A DNA stretch of 64,000 nucleotides from JANJUB01 sp031386985 (GTDB lineage Bacteria > Armatimonadota > Fimbriimonadia > Fimbriimonadales > Fimbriimonadaceae), in the NCBI GenBank assembly GCA_031386985.1, contig JANNCV010000016.1:186001-250000 (forward strand), in the 5' to 3' direction. The notes under the pieces were generated by a model that saw only the letters and a list, made by a program, of their open reading frames with translations, searched no databases and had not been told where the DNA came from. Positions within the stretch are counted from its first letter, which is position 1. Each line of letters begins with the position of its first letter. This document shows positions 27,245-37,600 of this stretch, piece after piece. A program made the translations under genes and the position numbers.

Positions 27245-28603
27245 CTAACCTCGGCGAAACACATCCATCAAGCCATTGGTGTCACTGGCTACAAGATTGG
27301 TTGCGAGAGAGCAGAACATCACGGATAGCCCATCCGAGCTGATTGAGGGACCACTACTCGCCCCGTTTGCCGGCACTCCGACCGAAGTTCCCGATCTCAA
27401 AGTCGTAAGACCCAACTGACGGTCTCGCACAAAAATGTCTTGGGCGTTGTTCTTGTCTTTGTTGTTGCCGATTAGATTGTTGGCGAGTGACTGAAACGCG
27501 ACATATCGGCCATCACCGCTGATACCGCACATTCCCCAACCGTTGTTACTGCTGCCGCTAAAGCCATTTCCTTTTGCCCCGGCTGAAGAAACAGAGACGA
27601 TTGTGGTTGTTCCGGTTTGCGTATCCCGCACAAAGACGTCTCTCTGACCACCCGTGTCTCCCGAGATCAGGTTGCTTGCGTCTGAGCAGAATGCCACGTA
27701 ACGCCCAGTCGAGCTAAGCGCAGAGGAATAGCTGCCTGCGTCTCCGGCCGATCCTCCGCTCGTGCTTGATACCCGCGTTGTCACTCCGGCAGCGAGATTT
27801 CGCACGAAGACATCGCTAGCGTTGTTTGTGTCGATGCTCGCCACAAGGTTGGTCGAGGTCGATGAGAATCCAACAACCAATCCATCGGGGCTGATGGCTG
27901 TCTGGAAGAAACCGCTGGTGCCGTTTCCGCCACCACCGCCTATCGCGACGGAGACTAATGTGGTGGTTCCCAACGCAATGTTTCGAACAAACACCTGGGA
28001 ACCGGTTGTGCCACCGGCGACGAGGTTTGTGGAGACGGATCGAAAGACGACGACGTTTCCGTCGGCGCTGATGGCAGAGGAGTCACTATCGAAATTTCCT
28101 TGCACCCCGCCAAACCCATCAGCAACGGAGACGAGCGTGGTTGTGTTGTTCCACGTGTCTCGGACGAAGACGTCTTTCGCTCCGTTCATGTCTGCCAACT
28201 GGTCACCCATCCCAACTAAATTATAAGCTAACGACGAGAACGAGACAAATCGCCCGTCGGGGCTGATACTCGGGTTGCTACTGTCTCCTCCCGTTGCCTG
28301 CGCACCCAAAGCACCGTCGGCAACGGAGACGCGAACTGTTGTCCCACCGGGCCACGTATCTCGCACGAAGACGTCACCATAGCCATTCGTGTCTCCCGGG
28401 ACCAAATTGTTCGCGAGCGAGAGGAACGCCACGTAGCGCCCATTGCCGCTAATGGCGGCTCCAAACCCCGGGCTGGTGCCGTTACCCTGGGCACCGTTCC
28501 AGGCGAGCGACGCCAAGGCAGTCACTTGCGCCTGGGCCGTAATGATGAGGCCAAGAGCCATGGCTCCGGCGATAAGTCTCATTGATCGAGTGTGTTTTTT
28601 CAT
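27245..28603 (-). CDS. Secreted seven-bladed beta-propeller protein (TolB/PD40-like)
   Basis: 452 residues from ATG 28603, chosen for the strong RBS (GGAGGAACT) and signal peptide (LIAGAMALGLIITAQA). Seven copies of a blade motif of the form ISxDGRYVAFxSxAxNLV ... DVFVRDT can be counted, ending in MDVFRRG, so the fold is probably a closed seven-bladed propeller. No enzyme motif is present. It probably works as a binding or scaffold protein outside the cell. Its promoter has the TGTGACG double box and a TATCAT hexamer, placing it with the adjacent subtilase and regulator. Confidence 0.85.
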   Translation of the reverse strand: MKKHTRSMRLIAGAMALGLIITAQAQVTALASLAWNGAQGNGTSPGFGAAISGNGRYVAFLSLANNLVPGDTNGYGDVFVRDTWPGGTTVRVSVADGALGAQATGGDSSNPSISPDGRFVSFSSLAYNLVGMGDQLADMNGAKDVFVRDTWNNTTTLVSVADGFGGVQGNFDSDSSAISADGNVVVFRSVSTNLVAGGTTGSQVFVRNIALGTTTLVSVAIGGGGGNGTSGFFQTAISPDGLVVGFSSTSTNLVASIDTNNASDVFVRNLAAGVTTRVSSTSGGSAGDAGSYSSALSSTGRYVAFCSDASNLISGDTGGQRDVFVRDTQTGTTTIVSVSSAGAKGNGFSGSSNNGWGMCGISGDGRYVAFQSLANNLIGNNKDKNNAQDIFVRDRQLGLTTLRSGTSVGVPANGASSGPSISSDGLSVMFCSLATNLVASDTNGLMDVFRRG

Positions 28604-28648
28604 AGTTCCTCCAGGGGACTTCCCCCACCAGCTATTGCTGTGATAACA

Positions 28649-28693
28649 ATGATACTTCTTAAGTTGTGACGAAACTGTGACGGAGTTCACCAA
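28649..28693 (-). promoter_or_regulatory. TGTGACG double box and -10 hexamer, propeller-gene promoter
   Basis: ATGATA (28649-28654; minus strand TATCAT), 10 bp, TGTGACG (28665-28671), AAAC, TGTGACG (28676-28682), then TCACCAA. Same heptamer, same 4-bp gap and same 10-bp distance to the hexamer as at the subtilase promoter. Confidence 0.75.
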
Positions 28694-28696
28694 CGA

Positions 28697-28736
28697 AGAA
28701 AAAGAGTATGGGCGGCTCCCGCCGCCCATACTCTTT
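28697..28736 (-). terminator. Intrinsic terminator of the small secreted protein gene
   Basis: AAAGAGTATGGGCGGC (28701-28716) pairs perfectly with GCCGCCCATACTCTTT (28721-28736) around TCCC. On the minus strand the stem is followed by a T-rich tract. It sits 18 bp past the stop at 28755. Confidence 0.9.
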
Positions 28737-28754
28737 GCTGATCGGTACCCCGAT

Positions 28755-29216
28755 TTACGAGCCGTCTCTAACCTGAATGTTGCCATCGAGGATAGCGAAC
28801 GTTGATCCGAGCAAGGGATCAGCGGGTGGGCTTGCAAAGTTATTAAAAAACGAAGCGCGATCTGGCTCGGCGCCGCCTCCCTCCCCGTTATCCACAACCC
28901 GATGATACGAGTGAAATCCCACCAAACCTGGATTCAGTGTTGACGCCGTTACGATTCCATGGATATAAGCGTTGTTGCCAATCACGGTCAGGCTATCCAC
29001 GGCAACCGTAATGGTCCTACCCGAAACTGCCCGAAACAACATTCCCCCCGTGGTCGTGCCATCTTTGTGTTTGATGGCGTTAATGGTCATGTGTGATCCG
29101 TTGGAGCGTGTGTAATCTCCAGTTGCCGATTGATTTCCAGCCGATGCTGGCGTAAATGCCGCTGTTGGCAGAACCACAGCAGTTATCGCGATTAACGCAA
29201 AGATTGTTTTTCTCAT
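28755..29216 (-). CDS. Small secreted protein of unknown function, 154 aa
   Basis: ATG 29216 has a GGAGGAAAAA RBS and gives a clean signal peptide (IFALIAITAVVLPTAAFTPA, then SAG). The mature domain is beta-rich and Gly/Asn-rich (NAIKHKDGTTTGGMLFRAVS, FHSYHRVVDNGEGGGAEPD). It has no cysteines or catalytic motif. The family is not recognised. The gene has its own TGTGACG promoter and terminator, divergent from the BTAD regulator, so it is likely controlled by that regulator. Confidence 0.75.
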   Translation of the reverse strand: MRKTIFALIAITAVVLPTAAFTPASAGNQSATGDYTRSNGSHMTINAIKHKDGTTTGGMLFRAVSGRTITVAVDSLTVIGNNAYIHGIVTASTLNPGLVGFHSYHRVVDNGEGGGAEPDRASFFNNFASPPADPLLGSTFAILDGNIQVRDGS

Positions 29217-29249
29217 ATTTTTTCCTCCAGGGCGCTCCCTGTGCACTGC

Positions 29250-29295
29250 ATGATGGAGGGCCCGTTGTGACGAAACTGTGACGGATTCACAAATC
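29250..29295 (-). promoter_or_regulatory. TGTGACG double box and -10 hexamer, small secreted protein promoter
   Basis: ATGATG (29250-29255; minus strand CATCAT), 10 bp, TGTGACG (29266-29272), AAAC, TGTGACG (29277-29283), then TCACAAA. It is arranged like the two preceding sites. Confidence 0.75.
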
Positions 29296-29309
29296 GTCCC
29301 TGTGGATTT

Positions 29310-29343
29310 CGTCACAGATTCGTCACACTAATCGCGGTAGCAT
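29310..29343 (+). promoter_or_regulatory. CGTCACA double box and -10 hexamer, promoter of the BTAD regulator
   Basis: CGTCACA (29310-29316), GATT, CGTCACA (29321-29327), 10 bp, TAGCAT (29338-29343), 14 bp before ATG 29358. This is the same box on the opposite strand, so the regulator probably controls its own transcription and that of the divergent gene at once. Confidence 0.72.
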
Positions 29344-29357
29344 CATAAGGGAAGGTT

Positions 29358-31190
29358 ATGTTGATGCAATTGGATTCGCGGGTTGGGGAGTGGCCGGGAC
29401 AAGCGAAGTGGGTCGTTCGATCCCTTGGCCGATTTGATGTTGTGATGGGTGCCGATGCGCCCGCCAAATTTCGTTCGCGCACGGCAGCGTCCCTTTTGGC
29501 ATACCTTGTTCTGAACCTCGGGCGCGAAGTTTCTCGTTTTGTTTTGGAGGAGACGTTTTGGCCGGACAGCGATGGTGATCGCCAGTCCCAAAATCTCCGA
29601 CGAGCGATTTCCGATCTGCGGGATGTGCTTGAGGATGAGAATCAACACGGCACCGTTATCGAAACCAAGCGTGACGTCGTCGCCGCCAGTGCCAGGTTTC
29701 TAGCTAGCGACGCCTCCCGGTTTCTTGAATGCACTGATCACGGTCTGCATGAGTCCGATGAAGAGTCGCTTTATGAGGCGATTACCCTCTATAGCGGACC
29801 ACTGCTAGCCCATCTGCACGACGACTGGATCTATTCGTATCGGCTTGAATATGAAGAGCGATATGCCCAGGCCGTCGCCGAGCTATGTCGTTTGAGGATA
29901 AAGGCGGGAGCGGGGAAGGAAGCGGTTCGTATTGGGCGTACCGCCCTGTTAGCGGCACCAACCCGTGAAGACGTTCATCTCGCGCTGATTCACGCCTATC
30001 GAAGCGTCGGCTTGGAGGCGGAAGCCCTCCGGCAGTTCGAAGATCTTGAGCGGGTAATGGATGAAAACTGGGGCGAGCCGCCTTCCATGCAAGCGAGAGA
30101 GGCGCTTGAGGGTGATATGCCGAAAGCCGTTGCTCCGATTTCGCCCAGCCAAACGGCTCCAGATTCTGAGCCAGTAGGTGGGGCCATGGCCCTCACTTCG
30201 CGCTTTTATGTTCGGCGGGCAGCGGACGCCGAGGCGGAAGCTTGCATCGTTCGGGGCGAAAGCGTCATTCTGGTACAAGGTCCGCGCCAAGTGGGCAAGA
30301 GTTCCTTGCTGGCTCGAATCATGGCCTTTGCCCGCGAAAACGAGAGGCGGACGGTTATGACTGACTTTCAGACGATTGGCGAAAGTCAACTCGCCGATGA
30401 AGAGAGGCTGTACCGCGCTCTGGCCCACAGTTTCGCCTCCCAAATTAAAGTCGCCATAGACTTAATGAGTGCTTGGAACGATTGGCTCGGTCCCAACATG
30501 AATCTGGATACGATTATTGGCGGCCTTCTGGAGCAAGCCGAAGGACCGGTGGTGTGGGGATTCGACGAGGCGGACAGCTTGTTCGGGAGAGCCTTAACCA
30601 ATGACTTCTTTGGACTCCTTAGAAGTTGGCATAACCGCCGCGCTCTCGATCCGGGAGGGCCGTGGAGCAAACTCTCACTGGTGATTTCATACGCCACCGA
30701 AGCACACCTGTTCATTAGCGACCTCAACCAATCGCCCTTCAACGTGGGCGTGAGGCTGCCCCTAAGAGACTTCTCGCGTGATGAAGTTACCGAGCTTGCG
30801 AGTCGCTACGGCATATCAAAATCCGAGGAGATCAATACGACAATTGAGCTTGCCAACGGGCACCCCTTTTTGACTAGACGAGCGTTAGCCTTTCTGAGCC
30901 AATCTGAGCCCGGCAAGGCCACGGCAAACCAGCGTTGCAATGAACTCCGGGCGACCTGCTCCCTAGAGGATGGCCCTTTCGCCGATCACCTTCATCGGAT
31001 ATTCACGGCAGTTTCTTTTGATAAAGAGGTTCTGGAAGATGTTCGAAATCTGATTGTGGGCAAGCCCATGGTTCACTTAACTACTCGGCATCGCCTGATG
31101 GCGGCGGGGGTGCTGGCGATGTCGCCAGACGCCAAGCCAAAGTTCCGAGTCCCGGCCTATGAACCTTACTTACGCGGCGCTTTGGGTTGA
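29358..31190 (+). CDS. SARP/BTAD-type transcriptional regulator fused to an AAA-like NTPase domain
   Basis: 610 residues. Residues 10-100 resemble the OmpR-like winged helix of SARP regulators (VVRSLGRFDVVMG, LNLGREVSRFVLEETFWPD, QNLRRAISDLRDVLED). Residues 105-245 are a bacterial transcriptional activation domain of TPR-like helices (LYSGPLLAHLHDDWIYSYRL, EDVHLALIHAYRSVGLEAEA). A STAND-like AAA domain of the AAA-like (AAA_35) type follows: Walker A GPRQVGKSSLL (Lys314) and Walker B VVWGFDEADSLF near residue 400. RBS AAGGGAAGG. It probably senses through the NTPase and activates the TGTGACG-box promoters of this locus, including its own. Its 3' end overlaps the convergent gene by 25 bp. Confidence 0.87.
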   Translation: MLMQLDSRVGEWPGQAKWVVRSLGRFDVVMGADAPAKFRSRTAASLLAYLVLNLGREVSRFVLEETFWPDSDGDRQSQNLRRAISDLRDVLEDENQHGTVIETKRDVVAASARFLASDASRFLECTDHGLHESDEESLYEAITLYSGPLLAHLHDDWIYSYRLEYEERYAQAVAELCRLRIKAGAGKEAVRIGRTALLAAPTREDVHLALIHAYRSVGLEAEALRQFEDLERVMDENWGEPPSMQAREALEGDMPKAVAPISPSQTAPDSEPVGGAMALTSRFYVRRAADAEAEACIVRGESVILVQGPRQVGKSSLLARIMAFARENERRTVMTDFQTIGESQLADEERLYRALAHSFASQIKVAIDLMSAWNDWLGPNMNLDTIIGGLLEQAEGPVVWGFDEADSLFGRALTNDFFGLLRSWHNRRALDPGGPWSKLSLVISYATEAHLFISDLNQSPFNVGVRLPLRDFSRDEVTELASRYGISKSEEINTTIELANGHPFLTRRALAFLSQSEPGKATANQRCNELRATCSLEDGPFADHLHRIFTAVSFDKEVLEDVRNLIVGKPMVHLTTRHRLMAAGVLAMSPDAKPKFRVPAYEPYLRGALG

Positions 31191-34100
31191 TCCTTCCAGG
31201 GGATTGTGTTCCAAATGCGAATCGCGCCATCCGTGCAGGCCATGATCACTTTCTTCCCATCGGTGGAGAACGTGCTAGTATCGCTCACCGCATCTCCATT
31301 CTGATCGTCTTTGCGCAGGGGGGAATAACGCAGCGTAAAAGCTTCGTCCCCGGTGCGGCTGTTCCAAATCGTATTAGTGCGGTTCGTTGCCCCAGTTATG
31401 ATGCGCTCGCCGTCGGGGGAGAATGCTAGCGACCGAATGCTTGCGCCGGGAGCGAGCGTTGCGATCTTCCTGCGATTGAGGTAATCCCATAAATAAGCGA
31501 GAGGTGTCCCGGTGCCGCGACCTGCAAGTAATTGACCTGTCCGGTCGAACTCAAAGTTGGTTACCTTCGAAAAGGTTGGCGGCAAGGTGCCTACTACCTT
31601 TAGAGTTGATGTTTCCAAAATGGTTGGAGTGCAGGCGAATTTTCCCGGCTCGAAGGTCGAAAGCACGAGGTGCTTGCCGTCGGCGGTCAGTTTTGCCGCA
31701 GAGAATGGTTTGGACGTTTTCATTTCCTTCAGAACTCGACCGTCTTTGCCCGAGATCAGGTAGATGTTTCCACCTATCTCGATGCTGTCGGTCTCCGTGT
31801 CCCTTGTGATTGCCGTAACCAAGATGGTATCTCCCTTTTCGTCAAATGAAACGACATCATGAAAGGAGCTCGCTTTCGGAGGATTGAGCTCAAACCTGGT
31901 CAATATCTTCAGAGATCGTGAATCTAGAATAGCGAACGCGATCGAGGGGCCGTCGAAGCTCTTCACCAGGATTCGTGACCCGTTCGAGAAGCCATAAATG
32001 GCGACTAAGGGCTCCGTATTCTTCGGGGTCGGTGTTAACACTCTTGCCGTTTGCTCGGCTCGCAACGTAGATGGGTTCAGTCGCATGACATTGCCAGTGT
32101 TATGTCCAACAAACAGGCCACTATCCAAAACCAGGAGGCAGTTCCAACCGGTCTGACGGGCCATCGCCCCGGTTTGGAGATTCCTACTTATCAACATCTG
32201 GGCACCGGGCCAACCTGCACTTGTGGAGATGAGTAACTGCTCTTTTTCCAACAAAAATGCTTCGGAGGCCTGCGTATCAAAGGTGGGATGGGTTTCAATC
32301 GCTTTGGGGGCGCTAAGTGACCAGATTTTCACGTTGGCGCCGGTATCAACCGAAAGAACATGGCGATTATCTTCCAAGAACCAAACCGCGTTCATCCCAA
32401 GGCGGTGACCAACAAAACTGTCAATCAAAGTGCCGCTGGCAACATTGAACACTTTAACAATGCCATCGCGATTCCCGACGGCAAGCCTTGAGCCATCGTT
32501 AGAAAATGAGCAGGTAGAGGCACTAACTAAGGGGCCCTGGAGTCGGGAAACCACATTCAAATCAGAGCATCTTCGGATTTCTAGCTGGCGGTAGCGCGTA
32601 TCGTAAAACACGAAGTTGGCCCCATCGAAGCTTAAGCTAATGTTCCCCCACTCCCGCATTTCTACATCGGCGGCCTTAGCCGTTGCGAGTACCTTTCCGT
32701 TTCGATCTCGGCGCCTGATATGCCCGGCTTGATGGACACTGAGGATGGTGCCATCGGAAAGCAACCGGAGGGCAATAGCGAACGAGGGCCCGTAGAACTT
32801 TGCTTGGGAGTTCCCAGTGGCAAGATCAAGTAACTCGAAGGGATCCTCGTTGACGCCTCCCTGGTTCACTAGGATCGCCTTAGTCTTCGGGTCGAAATCG
32901 AACACCCGGTGTTTCGTCGCCGTCGTTGCAACAATGCGATCAGTGGTGGAATCCTGAAGCACGAGAGCCTGGGTATCTGGATCGGTTCCCAGCCGCATAT
33001 CACCGCTTCGAAACCTGGGCTGTATCCCTAGTGGCTCTCGGTTTCGCAGTAGTTCAAGTCCCGTCGCGTCTACTCGAAAGATTTCTTCGGTAGTTACCAG
33101 ACACAGCGACCCGTCGGGCTGTCGCTCAAATCCTCCCGGTTTCTTGGGAAGTGCCAAGTCTGAAATTTGCCGATTTACAGAGATCGCGGCGTGACCCCAC
33201 TCCCAACCTCGAAGTGGGTTTTCCTTTGACTTTCGAATCAGGTCCCCAACGCGCATCCAACGATCTTCAGACATTGACAGGCGAATATCTGCCATCAGTC
33301 CGACATAGCTTTGCCGCTGAAGTTCCTCGCCTCGCTCACCAAGCGTCACGAGCGCCCGTTCCCGGTCCTTCGCAAGCTTGTAAATCTGAGCCGCTCCGAT
33401 GGCAAGAGCAAGCAAAACCACTCCCGCCACTGCCGTTGTCCTCAAAATCGCCAAACGGGTGGCCCCTTGCATTCGACGTAGCTCAGCATGAGGCAGACTC
33501 TGCCGGCGCCAACCTTCATCGAAGACAGTTTTGTAAACCCGGTTGCGTACTTGCAGGCTGCCGCGAAGTTGGTTTCCCACGCCGGCTAAGGTTAAGGAGG
33601 CGACCACTGGGTTCTCTTCGGAGGCCTCCACGCCTTTACCCCTCAAGAGCCGACCGTAAAGCTCAAGCACCTGAGTCTTTCGTTCTTCGGGCGTCATTCC
33701 CGGTACGTCGGGGTCTAAGATTCGCCTTTCCACATCGGCAAAGTTAGGCTCGCGATGGCGGGCTTCGGGCGTAAAGAAGAGTTCCTTAACAAGCTTGTCA
33801 ACATCGTGAGCCGAAGCGACTGATGGATTGGTGGCGATGTGGCTACACAAGAGTTGGGTGAGATAGGGGTGGCCGTTCACCCAGTGATGAACCCTTCGGA
33901 TCAGCATCGCGCCGTCCCGGCCATTCCCGAGGGCGCAGGCATATCCCTCTGTTTCCGCTAAGGAGAAATCCGTAAGTTCTATCTTTGTCCCGATGTTGAA
34001 AGGCGTGATCTCTGGGTTGCGGATAAGCTGACCCGGAGTAGCGACTCCAACAAGGCAAAACGCAAGACGCTCGAAGCCGACCCCCTCCGAGCGGCGATTG

Positions 34101-34588
34101 TAGCAACCACGAATTCCCGCAAAGAACTCGTCCGTAGAAAAGTCTAGAGCGCGAACGAAATCCACCTCATCTACGAAGATCACGATTTGACCTTGGGTTT
34201 GGGCGAGCACGACCTCCGAAATCGCGCCCACCCAGCGGGCTAGCGGCCCCACCGATTGCCGCGATTCCCAGTATTCAAACAGTTCCTTGCCGTTCCCAAG
34301 CTCTTGCCCAATCCCGGCGAGCAACCCGGCGTACCACTGCTCGGGGGTTACGTTGGCACCGATGCGCTGGAGGTCAAGCTTAACCGTTGCGATCCCTTGT
34401 TCCTTGAGCTTGACAATCGTACGCGCAACCAAAGAGGACTTGCCTTTTTGGCGCGAATCGAGAATGTAAACATACTCACCCGCGATCAGAGCATCAAGCA
34501 GCTGAACATCCGCCGCCCGCTCTACGTAGCTGGGCGCATTCGGCTCCATTGTCCCACCGGGCTTGAAAAACGGGGATTGTCGCTCCAT
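31166..34588 (-). CDS. Membrane-anchored AAA-like (AAA_35) NTPase with WD40 propeller, copy 1
   Basis: 1140 residues. Residues 20-360 form an AAA-like domain with Walker A SRQKGKSSLV (Lys50) and Walker B IVIFVDEVDF (135-144). A single membrane helix at about 379-402 (VAGVVLLALAIGAAQIY) is followed by a basic segment and a linker (RGWEWGHAA). The C-terminal 700 residues hold irregular WD40-type blades (RLAVGNRDGIVKVFNVASG, AFSPDGERIITGATNRTNTI, VIMACTDGAIRIWN). The layout suggests a cytoplasmic NTPase coupled across the membrane to a binding propeller. It is paralogous to the next gene, and its NTPase domain is related to that of the regulator. The promoter gives a 7-nt gap between TACAAT and ATG, so the mRNA is probably leaderless. 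Confidence 0.85.
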   Translation of the reverse strand: MERQSPFFKPGGTMEPNAPSYVERAADVQLLDALIAGEYVYILDSRQKGKSSLVARTIVKLKEQGIATVKLDLQRIGANVTPEQWYAGLLAGIGQELGNGKELFEYWESRQSVGPLARWVGAISEVVLAQTQGQIVIFVDEVDFVRALDFSTDEFFAGIRGCYNRRSEGVGFERLAFCLVGVATPGQLIRNPEITPFNIGTKIELTDFSLAETEGYACALGNGRDGAMLIRRVHHWVNGHPYLTQLLCSHIATNPSVASAHDVDKLVKELFFTPEARHREPNFADVERRILDPDVPGMTPEERKTQVLELYGRLLRGKGVEASEENPVVASLTLAGVGNQLRGSLQVRNRVYKTVFDEGWRRQSLPHAELRRMQGATRLAILRTTAVAGVVLLALAIGAAQIYKLAKDRERALVTLGERGEELQRQSYVGLMADIRLSMSEDRWMRVGDLIRKSKENPLRGWEWGHAAISVNRQISDLALPKKPGGFERQPDGSLCLVTTEEIFRVDATGLELLRNREPLGIQPRFRSGDMRLGTDPDTQALVLQDSTTDRIVATTATKHRVFDFDPKTKAILVNQGGVNEDPFELLDLATGNSQAKFYGPSFAIALRLLSDGTILSVHQAGHIRRRDRNGKVLATAKAADVEMREWGNISLSFDGANFVFYDTRYRQLEIRRCSDLNVVSRLQGPLVSASTCSFSNDGSRLAVGNRDGIVKVFNVASGTLIDSFVGHRLGMNAVWFLEDNRHVLSVDTGANVKIWSLSAPKAIETHPTFDTQASEAFLLEKEQLLISTSAGWPGAQMLISRNLQTGAMARQTGWNCLLVLDSGLFVGHNTGNVMRLNPSTLRAEQTARVLTPTPKNTEPLVAIYGFSNGSRILVKSFDGPSIAFAILDSRSLKILTRFELNPPKASSFHDVVSFDEKGDTILVTAITRDTETDSIEIGGNIYLISGKDGRVLKEMKTSKPFSAAKLTADGKHLVLSTFEPGKFACTPTILETSTLKVVGTLPPTFSKVTNFEFDRTGQLLAGRGTGTPLAYLWDYLNRRKIATLAPGASIRSLAFSPDGERIITGATNRTNTIWNSRTGDEAFTLRYSPLRKDDQNGDAVSDTSTFSTDGKKVIMACTDGAIRIWNTIPWKDQPKAPRK

Positions 34589-34595
34589 GACTTTT

Positions 34596-34630
34596 ATTGT
34601 AGGTGATTAAATGTGACGAACCTCGTCACA
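34596..34630 (-). promoter_or_regulatory. Palindromic TGTGACGA box and -10 hexamer, AAA/WD40 copy 1 promoter
   Basis: ATTGTA (34596-34601; minus strand TACAAT), 10 bp, TGTGACGA (34612-34619), ACC, TCGTCACA (34623-34630). The proximal heptamer keeps the 10-bp distance seen at the other sites, but the distal half is inverted rather than direct. Confidence 0.75.
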
Positions 34631-37600
34631 ATTTGCGGGTTGACTCAAGATATCGGCGCCAAGGAAGACTCTTGCGGGTGAAGAAAACGGTAACCGTTCC
34701 ATCTTGGGCCCCGGTGACCGCCGTTGATTGGTCTCCCGAGAAACTCGCGCAGAACATGGGGCTATCGGGAGAGGGAAGTTGAGTTATCTGCTCACCGGTG
34801 GCCACGCTCCAGATTTTGACCGTTTTGTCATCGGCAGAAGTGATCACCCGGGTTTCATCGGCGCTAAATTCCGCCGTTGAAACCCAGGAGTCGTGTCTCA
34901 AAGTTTGAAGGAGGGCACCGGTTGCATAATTCCAAATTCTTGCGGTGCCGTCGGAACCGTGGGTCAGGAGAAGGTTTCCTGAAGGCGAAGGGAACGCTCC
35001 ATAGACCCGGCCCGCATGGCCCTTGAACTCCCGGATTTCAGCGAGGCCGGGCCAGGACAGTAGGGATACCTTGAAGTTGCGCGCTGTGAGTAGTTCTCCA
35101 TCGGCCGTGAACACCATTGATCTCACAGTCCGTGGGATCGGATCCTCGTATTTGTTGACGGTGCTTAAGTCGCTTGTCCGACACACGAATATTTCACTGA
35201 GGCACCCCATGGCTACCACATCACTGTTTGGATGGTAGGCAAATCCTACTACCCGGTCCGCACCGATGCTTCGTCTCTTAAGAAGGCCGCCCGTTTTCAT
35301 AGATAGGGCGGCGACATTACCGGCATAGTCTCCGACAATAACCTGCTCGCCATTTGGTGCGATTGCGGCAGCATTTAGGCTATCTTTGAAGGGCGTTGAT
35401 TTCCACCGGATAGACGCCGAGGCCAAATCGAAACACCAGACGTCACCCCCTTCGCTTCCAACAATCGCCGTCCCTCCGTCTTCCGACAATTTTAGTAGAC
35501 CGGGCGGAGGAATAGAGCCTATACGCACCTTTGAGAGCGGAATCCGATTGACGGTGTCGTAAATCACACACATCCCCTCTTTGCCCTCGGAGATGGCGAT
35601 GAGCCGACTCGCATCATGGTTCAGTCGGGCCATGTTGATTTGTCCGGACTGTTCGCGAATCGTCCAGACGGGCGAGGGCCGATTCAAATCCCAGAGCTTC
35701 AAATCGCCATTGAGGGAACCCGTCATCACTTGCGTTTCCGTTGAATTGAATGCAACTGCCCCTAGCCCCTCCTGGTGTCCGATGATGGTGTGGAGGAGCG
35801 CTCCACTGCGGGTATCCCATAACCTTGCCGTTCCATCTTGACCGGCGGTAAGCAACTTGAGTTCGTCCCGGCTGAGAACTGCGCACGCAACTGGCGCCCC
35901 TTGATTCGCCATTTTTTGAACAAAGCGACGTTCTTCTAAGTCAAAGACGTAAACCAGGTTGTTAAGCGAGTAAAAGTACACCAGCCGCTCCGCCTGATCA
36001 AAAATGCCGATGACATTTCTGTCAAACGCCTTATGCTCTATCCTAAAAGTGCGATTGTGCTTCCGATCAACAAAGGTGCAACCACTTCGCTTATCCATGA
36101 GGCACACCCACCGGCTAGCTGAAGTGAAAGCAGTGTTGAGATCAGCGATCTGGGGAATTGGGCCAGCGGGGGTTGCGGCCCGGGAACCGACGCGAACCAG
36201 TTTCAACGATCCAGGTAATTCCAAAACCGCCAAATCCGACCAAGTTCGGGCGAGAACTCTGCTTGCAGGCAAGGAATAAAGCTTTCTCCCCGAGTCTGCG
36301 TCAAAGACACCCCAGGAATTGTTGCCAAGGTTGGAGCCCCAAAACGCCGGAGTTACGAACCCATTGCCGGTTGCCTCTTGCTGCCGGATGACCGTGAGGG
36401 CTTTGTTCCTGATTGCGCCAAGGCACCCTGTGCTATCCACCTTCCAATCACCGTCGGCGGTCGGGAGGATCGTGCCTACCCATGAGGGCATCTTGTACTG
36501 CTCGATATGACCATTGAGTTGAAGATCCCAATGATCCCACTCCCAGCCCCTAAATTTGGAATCCTTGCTCTTATCCAACAGTTGCCGAACCCGGAGCCAC
36601 TTCCCATTTCTAGCCTCGAAGTCAATGATGGACATGGTTCGGATATAGGATTCCCGCTCGGCTCGATCCGCATTGGCGTCAGCTAATTTGATCGCATCGC
36701 TCCGCTCAGCGGCCAGTTTCATATTGGCAACTACGAGGAACGCCATCGCTCCGATAATAACGGCGGCGACGCTGCCCGCTCTAATTGCGCCCAAGCGATG
36801 GGCACGACGCTGGCGACGGCTTTCGGCATCAGGCATAACACTCTTGCGCCATTGCTCATTAAAAATCAACTCGTAGACCCGATTTCGGACTTTGATTTCA
36901 TTTCCTTGTTCAATCGCGATCCCGCTGAGCAGGAGAGATGCGAGGACCGGATTTTCCTCCGAGACCTCCAGCCCCTTGCCCTTCAGCAAGCGACCATACA
37001 GTTCAAGCACTTGGGTCTTTCGTTCGTCGGGCGTCATGCCCGGTACGTCTGGATCGAGAATGCGGCGCTCGACATCAGCAAAATTAGGCTCACGATTGCG
37101 GGCTTCGGGGGTGAAGAAGAGTTCTCGTACCAACCTATCAACATCTTCAGCGGCGGCAATCGAAGTGTTAGCCGCGATGTGACTGCATACGAGCTGGGTG
37201 AGATAGGGGTGACCGTTCACCCAATGGTGGACCCGTTTGGCGAGCAATTCTCCGTCGCGGTTGCAACTTGCCAAGACCGCCGCGTAGGGCTTGATTTCGT
37301 CAAGGGTGAAGTCTGAGAGCTCGATTTTTCGCCCGATGTTGAAAGGCGTGACTTCCGGGTTCCTTATGAGTTGCCCCGGGGTAGCGACCCCGGCTAGGCA
37401 AAAGGTAAGACGATCAAATCCGGTTTCCTCCGAACGCCGGTTGTAGCAATCGCGGATTCCCGCGAAGAACTCATCGGTGGGAAAATCCAAGGCCCGCACG
37501 AAGTCAACCTCATCCACAAAGATTACGATGCGCTGGTTCGAAAGGGACAGCACCACTTCGGCGATAGCCCCCACCCAACGAGCCAGCGGCCCTACTGATT

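Noticed and set aside
27121..27264. Upstream starts for the subtilase, propeller and small secreted protein (27264, 28897, 29315)
   Set aside because: They would translate through the promoter boxes and terminators. The internal ATGs have strong RBSs and give proper signal peptides.
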